A DNA stretch of 48,954 bases from Phycisphaerae bacterium. Its GTDB lineage: Bacteria > Planctomycetota > Phycisphaerae > Phycisphaerales > UBA1924. Positions within the stretch are counted from its first letter, which is position 1. Each line of letters begins with the position of its first letter. Positions 1 to 8,108 of this stretch are shown in pieces. The stretch covers positions 1-48,954 of the forward strand of contig PAKY01000010.1 in NCBI GenBank assembly GCA_002706885.1, given 5' to 3'. The notes beneath the pieces were generated by a model, which was given only the letters and a program-made list of their open reading frames with translations, was not told the DNA's origin and made no database searches. A program made the position numbers and the translations under genes.

Positions 1-535
1 CCGCGACCTCCTCGATCGTCTTGGCGACGAACTGGGGAAGGTCATCGGGCGTCCGGCTGGTTGTCAGGCCCTGATCGGTGACCACTGCTTCGTCTACCCA
101 CTCGGCGCCGGCGTTGATCAGGTCCTGCTTGATGGAATGATAGCTTGTCACGCGACGATCCTTCAGGACGCCGCAGTCGATAAGTACCTGTGGACCATGG
201 CAGATAGCGGAGACCGGCTTGCCGGCCTCGAAGAACGCTCGGACGAGGTTCTGCACATCGGATCGCCCTCGAAGTTTGTCCGGGTTCAACACGCCCCCAG
301 GGAGGACGAGCGCGTCGTAGCTCTCGGCGCTGGCGTCCTTGACGACACGGTCGACTTTCACGGAATCGCCCCAGTTGCCGTCCGTCCATCCGCGGATCTC
401 TCCCGCCTCGGGAGCGATAATTTCAACCTTTGCGCCTGCGTCACGGAGACCCTTGACCGGCTCGAGGAGCTCGCTCTGCTCGAAACCGTGCGTGGCGATG
501 ACCGCAACGACCTTGTTCTCAAGCGTGGATGCCAT
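1..535 (-). CDS. PfpI/DJ-1 family protein (type 1 glutamine amidotransferase-like), C-terminus beyond window
   Basis: The reading frame begins with ATG at 535 and runs off the left edge, so about 178 residues are visible. The protein opens with a Rossmann-like strand (KVVAVIATHGFEQSELLEP) and carries the nucleophile-elbow motif AICHGPQ, whose Cys is the expected catalytic residue of the PfpI/YhbO branch of the DJ-1 superfamily. Members are stress proteins reported as protease, chaperone or deglycase; which activity applies here cannot be told from sequence. The start is supported by an AAAGGAG Shine-Dalgarno at 543-549. It is divergent from the arsR-like gene and near other stress genes (SDR, YciF). 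Family assignment is secure; function is inferred. Confidence 0.88.
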   Translation of the reverse strand, partial: MASTLENKVVAVIATHGFEQSELLEPVKGLRDAGAKVEIIAPEAGEIRGWTDGNWGDSVKVDRVVKDASAESYDALVLPGGVLNPDKLRGRSDVQNLVRAFFEAGKPVSAICHGPQVLIDCGVLKDRRVTSYHSIKQDLINAGAEWVDEAVVTDQGLTTSRTPDDLPQFVAKTIEEVA

Positions 536-681
536 TGGTGAACTCCTTTCGCTGTTCATCAGCATTCGGCGGGTGGGCGCGGTTGCCCATCGCAATGACG
601 AATGTTCGAACCGGTCGATGAAATGAATCCGTTCGCCGGGTGAATTCGACGTCATGTGGTGTCCGGGTATCGGCAGGCGAT

Positions 682-710
682 TTGATCCGTCCGTTCGAGC
701 CCGCAATACT
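682..710 (+). promoter_or_regulatory. Predicted promoter of the arsR-like gene (leaderless arrangement)
   Basis: A -35 element TTGATC (682-687) and a -10 element AATACT (705-710) are separated by 17 nt. The expected +1, seven bases after the -10, falls on A717 of the ATG. There is no Shine-Dalgarno before that ATG, which fits a leaderless transcript. Confidence 0.5.
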
Positions 711-716
711 TGCGTC

Positions 717-1115
717 ATGGCGTCACTAATTCATCGACCGCAGGATCCAAAGACCGCGTCAAGGCGACGGGCGACGATCGATCGCGTGCTGGATACGGAG
801 ATGTTCAAGGTGATGGGCGAGCCGACGCGCGCCCGGCTGTTGTCGTGTCTCCTGAAGTGCGGGAGACCGTGCTCGGTGACGGAGATCGCGGCGTGCTGTT
901 CCATCGATTTCTCCATGGTGGCCCGACACCTTTCGACGATGGCGCGAGCGGGCGTTCTCGAGTCAGAGAAGCGGGGCCGGACGGTCTGGTACTCGGCGCC
1001 GGCGGACGCGTTGGCGGGACGATTTCGCTCGATCGCAGACGCGATCGGTGAACTCAGGCAATCAAGCGGCTGTTGCGAGAGCGATTGTTGTGATGCGGAA
1101 AGCGATGGCGGATGA
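717..1115 (+). CDS. ArsR/SmtB-family winged-helix transcriptional regulator
   Basis: This is a 132-residue repressor-type winged helix. It shows the family landmarks MFKVMGEPTRARLLSCL (helix 1-2), an HTH around SVTEIAACCSIDFSMVARHLS and a wing at ESEKRGRTVWYS. Cysteines near the recognition helix (ACC) and a CCESDCC cluster at the C-terminus could form a metal or metalloid site; arsenic, antimony or another thiophilic ion is inferred. I chose ATG 717 over an upstream in-frame ATG at 654 because the homologous region begins after it and a promoter sits directly before it. The arsenate-reductase-like gene 30 bp downstream suggests it controls a small ars-type operon. Confidence 0.9.
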   Translation: MASLIHRPQDPKTASRRRATIDRVLDTEMFKVMGEPTRARLLSCLLKCGRPCSVTEIAACCSIDFSMVARHLSTMARAGVLESEKRGRTVWYSAPADALAGRFRSIADAIGELRQSSGCCESDCCDAESDGG

Positions 1116-1145
1116 AGCTGACCGGTTGACCGGCGAGGGGGAACG

Positions 1146-1877
1146 ATGATGGCTGATCGACTGTTGACGATGCTGGTGGCAATCGCGTTGGCCGTGGCGC
1201 CGGGCGGAGCTTCTTCCGTTTCGCTCAATGGCGAAGAGGGACGTCCGATGCAGACCGAAGGCTTGTACACGCCCATCGCCCGGTATCTCGAGGACCGGGT
1301 GGCAGAGTTCGAGACGATCTCAACGGATCGACGGGCGACGCTTGAGGAGCTCAGCCGCTACATCGGCGAGCAACGCTCTGCCGACCAGGAGGTACGCCTG
1401 ATCTTCGTGTGTACCCACAACAGCCGGCGGAGTCACATGGCGCAACTATGGGCGGCGGCGGCGGCCGAGGCGTACGGTCTTCCGCTCGCGACGTACTCGG
1501 GGGGGACCGAGGACACGGCGTTTAACCCGCGCGCCGTCGCGGCGATGCGTCGCGCTGGTTTCGAGATTCAGCAGACAACGAATGGCCGCAACGTGGTCTA
1601 CCACGCGCGTATGGGGCCTGGTCTGCTTCCGATGACTTGCTTTTCGAAGGCGTACCACAGCCCGCCGAATCCGAAGGACGGTTTTGGCGCGGTCATGGTC
1701 TGTAGTGACGCCGACGAGGCGTGTCCGTACGTGAAAGGCGCGACCGGTCGCTTCGCCATTCCGTTTGTTGACCCGAAGGCATCGGACGACACGCCCGACG
1801 AATCGAACACTTACGACGACCGATGCGCGCAGATCGCGCGTGAGATGCTCTATGTCATGAGCCGCGTCAAGCGGTGA
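1146..1877 (+). CDS. Low-molecular-weight phosphatase / arsenate reductase-like protein with N-terminal signal-like segment
   Basis: The protein has 243 residues. Residues about 83-240 form an LMW-PTP fold with the CX5R(S) P-loop CTHNSRRS, and an FVDPK segment (about residues 215-219) stands where the DP loop carries the general acid. Together with the ArsR-like gene upstream this suggests arsenate reduction; a tyrosine phosphatase role cannot be excluded. The N-terminus chosen (ATG 1146, preceded by GAGGGGG) encodes a hydrophobic stretch like a signal peptide (LLTMLVAIALAVAPGGASS). An alternative ATG at 1248 with GAGGG before it would give a cytoplasmic protein of 209 residues. An exported arsenate reductase would be unusual. 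Confidence 0.82.
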   Translation: MMADRLLTMLVAIALAVAPGGASSVSLNGEEGRPMQTEGLYTPIARYLEDRVAEFETISTDRRATLEELSRYIGEQRSADQEVRLIFVCTHNSRRSHMAQLWAAAAAEAYGLPLATYSGGTEDTAFNPRAVAAMRRAGFEIQQTTNGRNVVYHARMGPGLLPMTCFSKAYHSPPNPKDGFGAVMVCSDADEACPYVKGATGRFAIPFVDPKASDDTPDESNTYDDRCAQIAREMLYVMSRVKR

Positions 1878-1881
1878 GCTG

Positions 1882-2790
1882 TTAGGCAGGCTTCCCCGTC
1901 ACCGGGAGAACGACGCCCGTGACAAAGCCTGAGTCCGCATTCGACGCGAAGTACACGTACGCGGGCGCCACTTCGTCGGGTTGAGCGGGACGGTCCATGA
2001 GTGTGGCTCCCTCGCCGAATTCGGCGACATCGTCGGGACTCAGGCCCTCATCCGACGGATTGAGCGGTGTCCAAACAGGGCCAGGCGCGACACAGTTGAC
2101 GCGGATGCCCTTGCTGCTGAGTTCGTGCGCGAGGCTCTTCGTGATCGCGTGAATCGCGCCCTTGGTCGCCCCGTAGTCGCTTAACCGCTCGGCGCCCTCG
2201 AGTCCGACAACGGAGCCGGTGGCGATGATTGACGAGCCTGCTTCCATGTGTGGAACAGCGGCGCGAGCGAGACGGAGGAACGCGTAGACGTTGACCTTCA
2301 TCGTCGTATCGAGTTCCTGCTCGGAAACCTCAGTGACTTCTTTGCGGTTCTGCCAGGCAGCGTTATGGACCAGCACGTTCAGTTTGCCAAACGCCGCGAT
2401 CGCGCTCTTGATAACGTCTTCGCAGAATGAGGGTTGCGACAGGTCCCCCGACAGCACGAGACAACGGCGACCGAGTTTCTCGATCGCATCTGCGGTCGTA
2501 TGGGCATCGGACCGCTCTTGTGGGAGCGTCGTAATAACGACGTCTGCGCCCTCGCGCGCGTAGTGGTAGGCGACGGATCGGCCGATGCCGGAATCGCCGC
2601 CCGTTACTATCGCGACCATCCCGCTGAGTTTGCCCGCAGCGAGATATCGCTCTCCTCGCCATTGGGGCCGAGGATCAAGTTCCGATTCGAGGCCAGGCGA
2701 CGATTGGTGCTGCGGCTTGAACTTTGGGTGCGGCTTCTGGACCGGCGCTGAGGGATCGGGCGAGGTCTGAAGGTGTGGAGCGGTGGTCAC
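1882..2790 (-). CDS. SDR-family NAD(P)-dependent oxidoreductase (YghA-like)
   Basis: A 302-residue classical/extended SDR. The cofactor loop TGGDSGIGRS (T-G-x3-G-x-G), an NAA motif (VLVHNAAWQN), the catalytic Ser (IIATGSVVG) and YGATKGA (Y-x3-K) are all present, as is the VAPGPVWTPL turn. The basic, proline-rich N-terminal arm of about 45 residues (KPHPKFKPQHQSSPG) is typical of the YghA/YhdF-like group. Substrate unknown. The GTG start at 2790 has GGAG 7 nt upstream. It lies 26 bp downstream of the Rho_N-type gene on the same strand, so the two are probably cotranscribed. It ends 4 bp from the convergent phosphatase gene. Confidence 0.9.
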   Translation of the reverse strand: MTTAPHLQTSPDPSAPVQKPHPKFKPQHQSSPGLESELDPRPQWRGERYLAAGKLSGMVAIVTGGDSGIGRSVAYHYAREGADVVITTLPQERSDAHTTADAIEKLGRRCLVLSGDLSQPSFCEDVIKSAIAAFGKLNVLVHNAAWQNRKEVTEVSEQELDTTMKVNVYAFLRLARAAVPHMEAGSSIIATGSVVGLEGAERLSDYGATKGAIHAITKSLAHELSSKGIRVNCVAPGPVWTPLNPSDEGLSPDDVAEFGEGATLMDRPAQPDEVAPAYVYFASNADSGFVTGVVLPVTGKPA

Positions 2791-2816
2791 TGGATTCTCC
2801 GTAATTCCGGTTCGCT

Positions 2817-3065
2817 TTATCGATCTCGGATGGCTCGAATAAGCTCACCCTTGGTCATGCTCGAGCGTCCGTCTATGCCGATCTTGCGGGCACGCTGGTA
2901 CACTTCATCCTTTGTCATGTCCTCATACGACGGCGACCTTCCCCCCCTGCGGCTTGCGCCCTTGGAGTTGGCGATGCGGGCCGCCTTTCCCTTTGACATA
3001 CCTGCTTTCCGAAGCTTCTCGTACTGCGCCTTGTTCTTGATGCTGTTCATCCGCCTTTCGGGCAT
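2817..3065 (-). CDS. Small basic protein with Rho_N/SAP-like C-terminus (DUF7218-like)
   Basis: An 82-residue, strongly basic protein. The N-terminal half (KNKAQYEKLRKAGMSKGKAA) is a plasmid-stabilisation/KGG-like helix followed by an RR-GG linker. The C-terminal half (MTKDEVYQRARKIGIDGRS, then MTKGELIRAIR) looks like the helix-extended-loop-helix fold of the Rho N-terminal domain, which binds nucleic acid. A strong Shine-Dalgarno (AAGGAGA) lies 6 nt before ATG 3065. In my experience such proteins neighbour stress-response genes, as here. Function is unproven; nucleic-acid binding is inferred. Confidence 0.8.
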   Translation of the reverse strand: MPERRMNSIKNKAQYEKLRKAGMSKGKAARIANSKGASRRGGRSPSYEDMTKDEVYQRARKIGIDGRSSMTKGELIRAIRDR

Positions 3066-3315
3066 GTGGCGTCTCCTTCAGTTGGTTACAGACCACCATC
3101 ACGCCGCGGAATTGGCTCAGGATTGAGACACGATGAGGTGTTGTTCACTCGAGAGGCGGCGCGGGGGGTTGGTCGCGAGGATGAGGACGTGGCGGAGTGA
3201 GGCCGATTTCACGACGCATTCACTAATCGCTATGAGGCCGACGAAATACTCTCCAATCGTCCGAAACAAACATCAGGCTGGCGGCGGAAACAGTCGCTAC
3301 GGAAAGGAGCACACC

Positions 3316-3822
3316 ATGAAGATGCACTCGCTGAAGGATCTGCTCGAGCACGAGGTCCGTGATCTCCTGAGCGCTGAGAAGCAGCTCGTATCTGCGCTGC
3401 CGAAGATGGCGAAGGCGGCGTCCGAGCCGAAGCTGAGGGAGGCGTTCGAGTCGCATCTGGCAGAGACCAAGGGCCAGATCGAGCGGCTCGAGAAGATCTG
3501 CGGCGAACTCGGGATCTCCGCACGCGCCGAGAAGTGCGAGGCGATGGCCGGACTCATCGAGGAAGGAAGCGAGGCGATCGAAGCCAAGGGCGAGGACGCT
3601 GTTCGCGACGCGGCGTTGATCGCCTCGGCGCAGCGGGTCGAACACTACGAAATGGCCGCATACGGATGTGCGAGAGCGTACGCGAAGCAACTCGGCCTCA
3701 ACTCGATCGTGAAGATCCTCACCGAGACCTTCGACGAGGAAAGCTCTGCGGACACGAAGCTGAACGACCTCGCGGAGTCGATTGTCAATCCACGGGCGGC
3801 AGAACTCGTCGGCGCTGCGTGA
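3316..3822 (+). CDS. YciF/DUF892 ferritin-like diiron protein
   Basis: A 168-residue all-helical protein beginning MKMHSLKDLLEHEVRDLLSA, the hallmark opening of the YciE/YciF family. Two E-x-x-x or E-x-x-H helix pairs typical of ferritin-like proteins are visible (HEVRDLLSAEKQL; SAQRVEHYEMAAY). The family is linked to general stress in enterobacteria; its chemistry is not established. The start at 3316 is fixed by GGAAAGGAG at 3301-3309. The frame is open 61 codons further upstream, but that part is low in family resemblance. A hairpin with a short T-rich tail follows the stop. Confidence 0.9.
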   Translation: MKMHSLKDLLEHEVRDLLSAEKQLVSALPKMAKAASEPKLREAFESHLAETKGQIERLEKICGELGISARAEKCEAMAGLIEEGSEAIEAKGEDAVRDAALIASAQRVEHYEMAAYGCARAYAKQLGLNSIVKILTETFDEESSADTKLNDLAESIVNPRAAELVGAA

Positions 3823-3836
3823 TCGCCGAAGCCGTC

Positions 3837-3863
3837 AGAACGGATGGCCCCGTTCTTGAATTG
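3837..3863 (+). terminator. Possible rho-independent terminator after the yciF-like gene
   Basis: Arms AGAACGG (3837-3843) and CCGTTCT (3850-3856) form a perfect 7-bp stem around a 6-nt loop, followed by TGAATTG. The tail is weakly T-rich, so termination efficiency is uncertain. Confidence 0.45.
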
Positions 3864-3972
3864 AGGCCGATCGAAGCGTCACCGCTCTCTCGTTCATCGC
3901 CTTCGGCTCGATTAGACTTCCGGTCGAGCGGCGCGTCGTGTTTCGGTTTCGATGACGCCCGCTAGGAGGGTG

Positions 3973-5589
3973 ATGCTTCGACCGGCTCTTCAATTGTTGC
4001 GCGTGAAGACAACGGGGGCGGCCAGAGTCGCTGGACGCCTCAGTGCCGCAACTCGATACGTCGTCGACCTTGTGCTCTGGTCGCGAATCGCCGCCCATTC
4101 GACTGAGCTCTCACGGCATTCCCAATCGATGACTCGTAGAGGCGTCTCGACAGCCGCTCCGGTGATGTTCATGACCGGAGCCGCGTCGGAGGCCGACGTC
4201 TGGGAGAACGCGTTTCAGGACGTCTATCGCGTGCTGCTCGCAAACCTGCAAGTTCCAGACCTGATTTCTCGCCGACGGTACGCCCGTCCATCACCCGCGT
4301 TTCAGGGCGTGTACCTGTGGGACTCGGCGTTCATTGCCCAGGTCTGGAAGCCGTGGGACATCGGTGTCGCGATCGACACGTGTCTCGCCCCGATCGATCT
4401 TGCCGACGCCGACGGCCGCATTCCGCACGTTACCACGCATTTCATCGAGTCAGCGTTTACCCAGCCGCCGTTGCTTGCCTGGTCTCTCTGGAACCTGTTC
4501 GATTGGTCTGGAGGTGATGACGCGCGCGCGGCCCTTCGCGAAGCGTTCCCTCGACTTGTTCAGTACAACGACTGGCTGTGTCGCCACCGCCAGAACGAAC
4601 GCGGACTGTTCTTCTGGGCACATCCGTACGAATCGGGAGTTGAGAACGCGCCACGGTTTAGCTCCCGTGATGAACGTGTTCTGTCGGACACCACCCGGTT
4701 GTCCGCCCCCGATTTTTCGTCATACGTCATTCTGCAGTGCGAGTCGCTTGCCGCGATCGCTCTTGAACTGGGCGATCAGAAACAAGCGGATCGGATGCGA
4801 GAACGCGCTGGGCTCGTTCGGAACGCGTTGGACGTGTTCCTGTGGGATGAGGAAGAGGGCGTGTACTTCGACCGTGATACCGCCTCAGGTCAGTTCGTTC
4901 GTTCGATCACCATCGCGTCATTGATGCCGCTCTGGGCGGGCGTGCCGGACGCGGATCGCGCAGCCCGAATTCTCGACCGTGTCGTCGATACCGAGGCCTT
5001 CGGCACGCGACTCCCGCTACCGTCGGTCTCCCGTTCTGACCCGGAGTTTGCGAAGGACATGTGGCGTGGATCGACCTGGCTCAATACGGCATATGCGGTT
5101 CTGCTCGGCCTCGAGCGGTATGGCTTCAGGGAAGCGGCGGCAGAAGTGGCTTATCGCCTTGTCGATGGCGTGTACCGGACCCACGCGAAGACCCATCGGC
5201 TGTACGAGTTCTACGACCCGGAGCGGTACGACATCCTCGATCTGCATCGCAAGAAGGGCAACCACTGGAAGCACCTGACGCTCGGCAGCAAGCCTCGGGC
5301 AGAGTTTGTCGGATGGACCGGGCTCGTCAACACCATCGTCATCGAGAATATCCTCGGCTACTCGCGTGACCGTGGTCGAGCGTATCTGCGACCGAACATC
5401 GCGCGCTGTATGGAGGGACGATCTCTGATCGTTCGACTGCCGGAGCCGGATGTCACGATCGAGGCTGAACGGTTGAGGAGCGGAGATACGCAGTGCGTCG
5501 TTCGCGACACGATCGGTGTGCGACGAGCCCGGATTCGGAACGCCGATCGCGTCTACGTCGACGAGATGCCGTTGGAAAGCGACCGCTGA
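3973..5589 (+). CDS. GH63-like (alpha/alpha)6 glycosidase, MgH/GgH or trehalase-like
   Basis: About 538 residues with an (alpha/alpha)6-barrel glycosidase pattern. It has YLWDSAFIAQVW near residue 115 (an Asp typical of the family's acid), DMWRGSTWLNTAY in the middle, and HLTLGSKPRAEFVGWTG (a Glu as likely base) near the end. This is the arrangement of GH63 enzymes such as mannosylglycerate and glucosylglycerate hydrolases. No signal peptide is obvious. The start is uncertain: ATG 3973 follows AGGAGGG by only 3 nt, ATG 3952 has no SD, and ATG 4165 is closer to where homology begins. A TAGACT hexamer at 3913 could be the -10. The stop is 1 bp from the next ATG, so it is coupled to a GT4 gene, which points to turnover of one glycoside, perhaps a glycerate-type osmolyte. 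Confidence 0.78.
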   Translation: MLRPALQLLRVKTTGAARVAGRLSAATRYVVDLVLWSRIAAHSTELSRHSQSMTRRGVSTAAPVMFMTGAASEADVWENAFQDVYRVLLANLQVPDLISRRRYARPSPAFQGVYLWDSAFIAQVWKPWDIGVAIDTCLAPIDLADADGRIPHVTTHFIESAFTQPPLLAWSLWNLFDWSGGDDARAALREAFPRLVQYNDWLCRHRQNERGLFFWAHPYESGVENAPRFSSRDERVLSDTTRLSAPDFSSYVILQCESLAAIALELGDQKQADRMRERAGLVRNALDVFLWDEEEGVYFDRDTASGQFVRSITIASLMPLWAGVPDADRAARILDRVVDTEAFGTRLPLPSVSRSDPEFAKDMWRGSTWLNTAYAVLLGLERYGFREAAAEVAYRLVDGVYRTHAKTHRLYEFYDPERYDILDLHRKKGNHWKHLTLGSKPRAEFVGWTGLVNTIVIENILGYSRDRGRAYLRPNIARCMEGRSLIVRLPEPDVTIEAERLRSGDTQCVVRDTIGVRRARIRNADRVYVDEMPLESDR

Positions 5590-5590
5590 G

Positions 5591-6811
5591 ATGAGGATCT
5601 GCGATCTCACCATGGCGTACAGCGAGACCAGCGGTGGTATTCGTACCTACATCGACCAGAAGCGCAAGTACATTCTTCAGAACACCGACCATGAGCATGT
5701 CCTGATCGTCCCCGGTCGCGCCGACGCGGTCGAACGGAACGGCAGGCTCGAGACGCACACGATCGAGAGCCCCCCGTCCGGCCACGGAACGTACCGACTC
5801 CTCTGGCGTCCGGACGAGGTCGCAGCCGCGCTCGACGTCGCGAAGCCAGACGTGATCGAACTCGGCACGTTCTTCGTCTGTCCGTGGCCCGCGTTCCAAT
5901 ACCGCAAACAACGACGGGCCGGTGGCGACCGATGCGTGGTAGCGGGCTACTTCCACACGGATATCGCTGAGGCGTACGTGCAGACGCCGGTCGAGCAGTG
6001 GGTCAGCGAGCGGTTCCACGGATGGCACGACGCCGTCGCGTCTCTCGGCGGGAGCGTCGCGGATCTTCTGGGGCTTGGCGCCGAACGGTACTTCGGGTCG
6101 CTCTTCGAGCGGTGCGACGCGATGTTCGCTGCTGCGCCCGATCAGGCGCAGCGACTTCGGGAGTACGGGATCGAGAAGTCGGAGATCGTTCCGCTCGGGG
6201 TCGATATTGAGCTCTTTTCGCCCTCGAAGCGCTCGAGGTTCGTCCGCGAAAGGTTCGAAGCGAGTGAAGACACGTGCCTGCTTGCGTATGTAGGGCGAAT
6301 GGACGCGGAAAAGCATATTTGGACGGTCGTCGACGCGTACACGGCGCTTCGGGATCGCGGATTCGATGCGCGGCTTGTCATGATCGGCGATGGGCCATTG
6401 GTTGAGGAACTTCACTCACGGGCGGAGACGACGCCCGACCTCACGCCGCACGGATATTGCGCTGATCCAGGCGATCTTGCAGAGCTGCTCGCGTCCGCGG
6501 ACGTCTACGTCACCGCCGGGCCCCACGAAACGTTCGGCCTCTCGGTGATCGAAGCGCAGGCGGCGGGTCTCCCGATCGTCGGGGTGGCGGCCGGCGCTCT
6601 TCCGCAGCGGGTGATTGACGGGACGGGGTTGCTCGGTCCGGTCGATGATGCTGAGGAGATGGCGGACAACATCGTCCGGGCGTGGGAGCGACGCGAATCG
6701 CTCTCTTCGGCGTCGCGACGGCATGTCGTCGACAACTTCAGTTGGAACCGATCCTTCGAGCGGCTTCTCGAGATCTATCGACACCTACTTGGGAGTCCGA
6801 CGACCTTGTGA
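5591..6811 (+). CDS. GT4-type (GT-B fold) glycosyltransferase
   Basis: A 406-residue retaining glycosyltransferase. The N-terminal acceptor domain starts RICDLTMAYSETSGGIRTYI, with the GG loop of GT4 enzymes. The C-terminal donor domain contains LLAYVGRMDAEKHIWTVVDA and the E-x7-E element GPHETFGLSVIEAQAAGLP that contacts the nucleotide-sugar. No membrane segment. ATG 5591 lies one base after the glycosidase stop; an open frame continues further upstream inside that gene and is ignored. Pairing with a GH63-like hydrolase resembles glucosyl/mannosylglycerate or mannosylglucosylglycerate loci, but donor and acceptor cannot be read from sequence. Confidence 0.88.
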   Translation: MRICDLTMAYSETSGGIRTYIDQKRKYILQNTDHEHVLIVPGRADAVERNGRLETHTIESPPSGHGTYRLLWRPDEVAAALDVAKPDVIELGTFFVCPWPAFQYRKQRRAGGDRCVVAGYFHTDIAEAYVQTPVEQWVSERFHGWHDAVASLGGSVADLLGLGAERYFGSLFERCDAMFAAAPDQAQRLREYGIEKSEIVPLGVDIELFSPSKRSRFVRERFEASEDTCLLAYVGRMDAEKHIWTVVDAYTALRDRGFDARLVMIGDGPLVEELHSRAETTPDLTPHGYCADPGDLAELLASADVYVTAGPHETFGLSVIEAQAAGLPIVGVAAGALPQRVIDGTGLLGPVDDAEEMADNIVRAWERRESLSSASRRHVVDNFSWNRSFERLLEIYRHLLGSPTTL

Positions 6812-6857
6812 AATTCTCGCAGGATTCTTGCGGGTAAACGCTCTGTTCTGAGAGGAG

Positions 6858-8108
6858 GTGATTCCTATTCGTGCCTTCTTTGAATCATGGGGTGATGCGG
6901 CATTGACCACCCTCGGTTTCTTTTGGATGGCCCTCTGGGCGTTCTGCCTTGGGTACGTCGTCAGTTCAATGATTCAGGTGTTCGTGACGCAGGAACGGAT
7001 GCGTCGAACGATGGGTGAGACCGGCCCGAGATCGGTAGCGCTCGGCGCGTTCTTCGGATTCGTATCCAGTTCATGCAGTTTCGCAGCGCTGAGCACGACG
7101 AGGTCCTTGTTCCAAAAGGGGGCCGGGATCGTGCCGTCGCTGGCGTTCCTGCTCGCATCGACGAACCTTGTGATCGAACTCGGCATTCTGATCTTCATCT
7201 TTCTTTCTTGGCACTTTGTGGTCGGCGAGTATCTCGGCGGCGTGATGCTCATCACGGCGATGTGGTTGATCGTCCGGATGACGCTTCCAAAGGGTCACGT
7301 TGATGCGGCGAGGGAGCACGCAAAGGGCATCGGCGAACAGGGCGACGACGGCGACCCGCCCGACTGGCGGACGCTGATGCGTTCCCGCGATGGGTGGAGG
7401 AGCGTTGGCTCTCACTACTTCATGGAGTGGGGGATGGTCTGGAAGGACGTCACGTTCGGGTTCACCGTCGCCGGCGCGATCGCAGCGTTCGTCCCGGCGT
7501 CGTTCTTTCAGGCGTTGTTCATCGGCAGCGGCCCGGGTTCGGACCCGACTTGGTGGCAGATCGCGCTGCACACGCTCATCGGCCCGATCGCCGCATTCCT
7601 GACGTTCATCGGTTCAATGGGCAACATCCCGCTCGCGGCGATCCTCTTCGGCTCGGGTGTGAGTTTCGCCGGCGTGATGGCGTTCATCTTCTCAGATCTC
7701 GTCGTTTTCCCCGTGCTTCGTATCACCGCGCGATACTTCGGCAAACGGATGGCGTTCTACATCCTCGGCGTGTTCCTCGCGAGTCTCGTGATCGTCTCGC
7801 TCGCGCTTCATGTCGGCTTCAGTCTCACGGGGTTGAGTCCTGACCCGACCTCGTCACAAACGCAGCAAATGGAGCCGGGCGAGCGATTCGCGATTGACTA
7901 CACCTTCTTCCTCAACCTCGTTTTCGTCGGCATCTCCGCGGGCCTCTGGTGGCTGACGCGATCGTGTCATACGAACGACGACCACGACGACGGAGGCCAT
8001 CAGCACGCGAGCGGCGATGCGAGCATGCTCGACAAGATTCTTCGGGTCCTAGCGCTCGCGTCGTACGTCTGGCTTGCGGGCGGCGTAGCGGTCTACTTCC
8101 TAGCCTGA
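6858..8108 (+). CDS. Permease of the ArsP/DUF318 (YraQ-like) family
   Basis: About 416 residues with eight or more hydrophobic segments. The segment GFVSSSCSFAALSTTRSLFQ followed by GIVPSLAFLLASTN matches the Cys-containing motif of DUF318 permeases, which include organoarsenical and Cu/Zn exporters. A second half repeats the plan (TLIGPIAAFLTFIGSMGNIP). A His/Asp-rich loop, SCHTNDDHDDGGHQH, precedes the last helix and may bind metal. The start is odd: GTG 6858 lies within the SD itself, and the next well-spaced in-frame codon is ATT 6867 (see findings). The end overlaps argH by 16 bp on the other strand. Substrate unknown; metal or metalloid efflux is inferred. Confidence 0.85.
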   Translation: MIPIRAFFESWGDAALTTLGFFWMALWAFCLGYVVSSMIQVFVTQERMRRTMGETGPRSVALGAFFGFVSSSCSFAALSTTRSLFQKGAGIVPSLAFLLASTNLVIELGILIFIFLSWHFVVGEYLGGVMLITAMWLIVRMTLPKGHVDAAREHAKGIGEQGDDGDPPDWRTLMRSRDGWRSVGSHYFMEWGMVWKDVTFGFTVAGAIAAFVPASFFQALFIGSGPGSDPTWWQIALHTLIGPIAAFLTFIGSMGNIPLAAILFGSGVSFAGVMAFIFSDLVVFPVLRITARYFGKRMAFYILGVFLASLVIVSLALHVGFSLTGLSPDPTSSQTQQMEPGERFAIDYTFFLNLVFVGISAGLWWLTRSCHTNDDHDDGGHQHASGDASMLDKILRVLALASYVWLAGGVAVYFLA

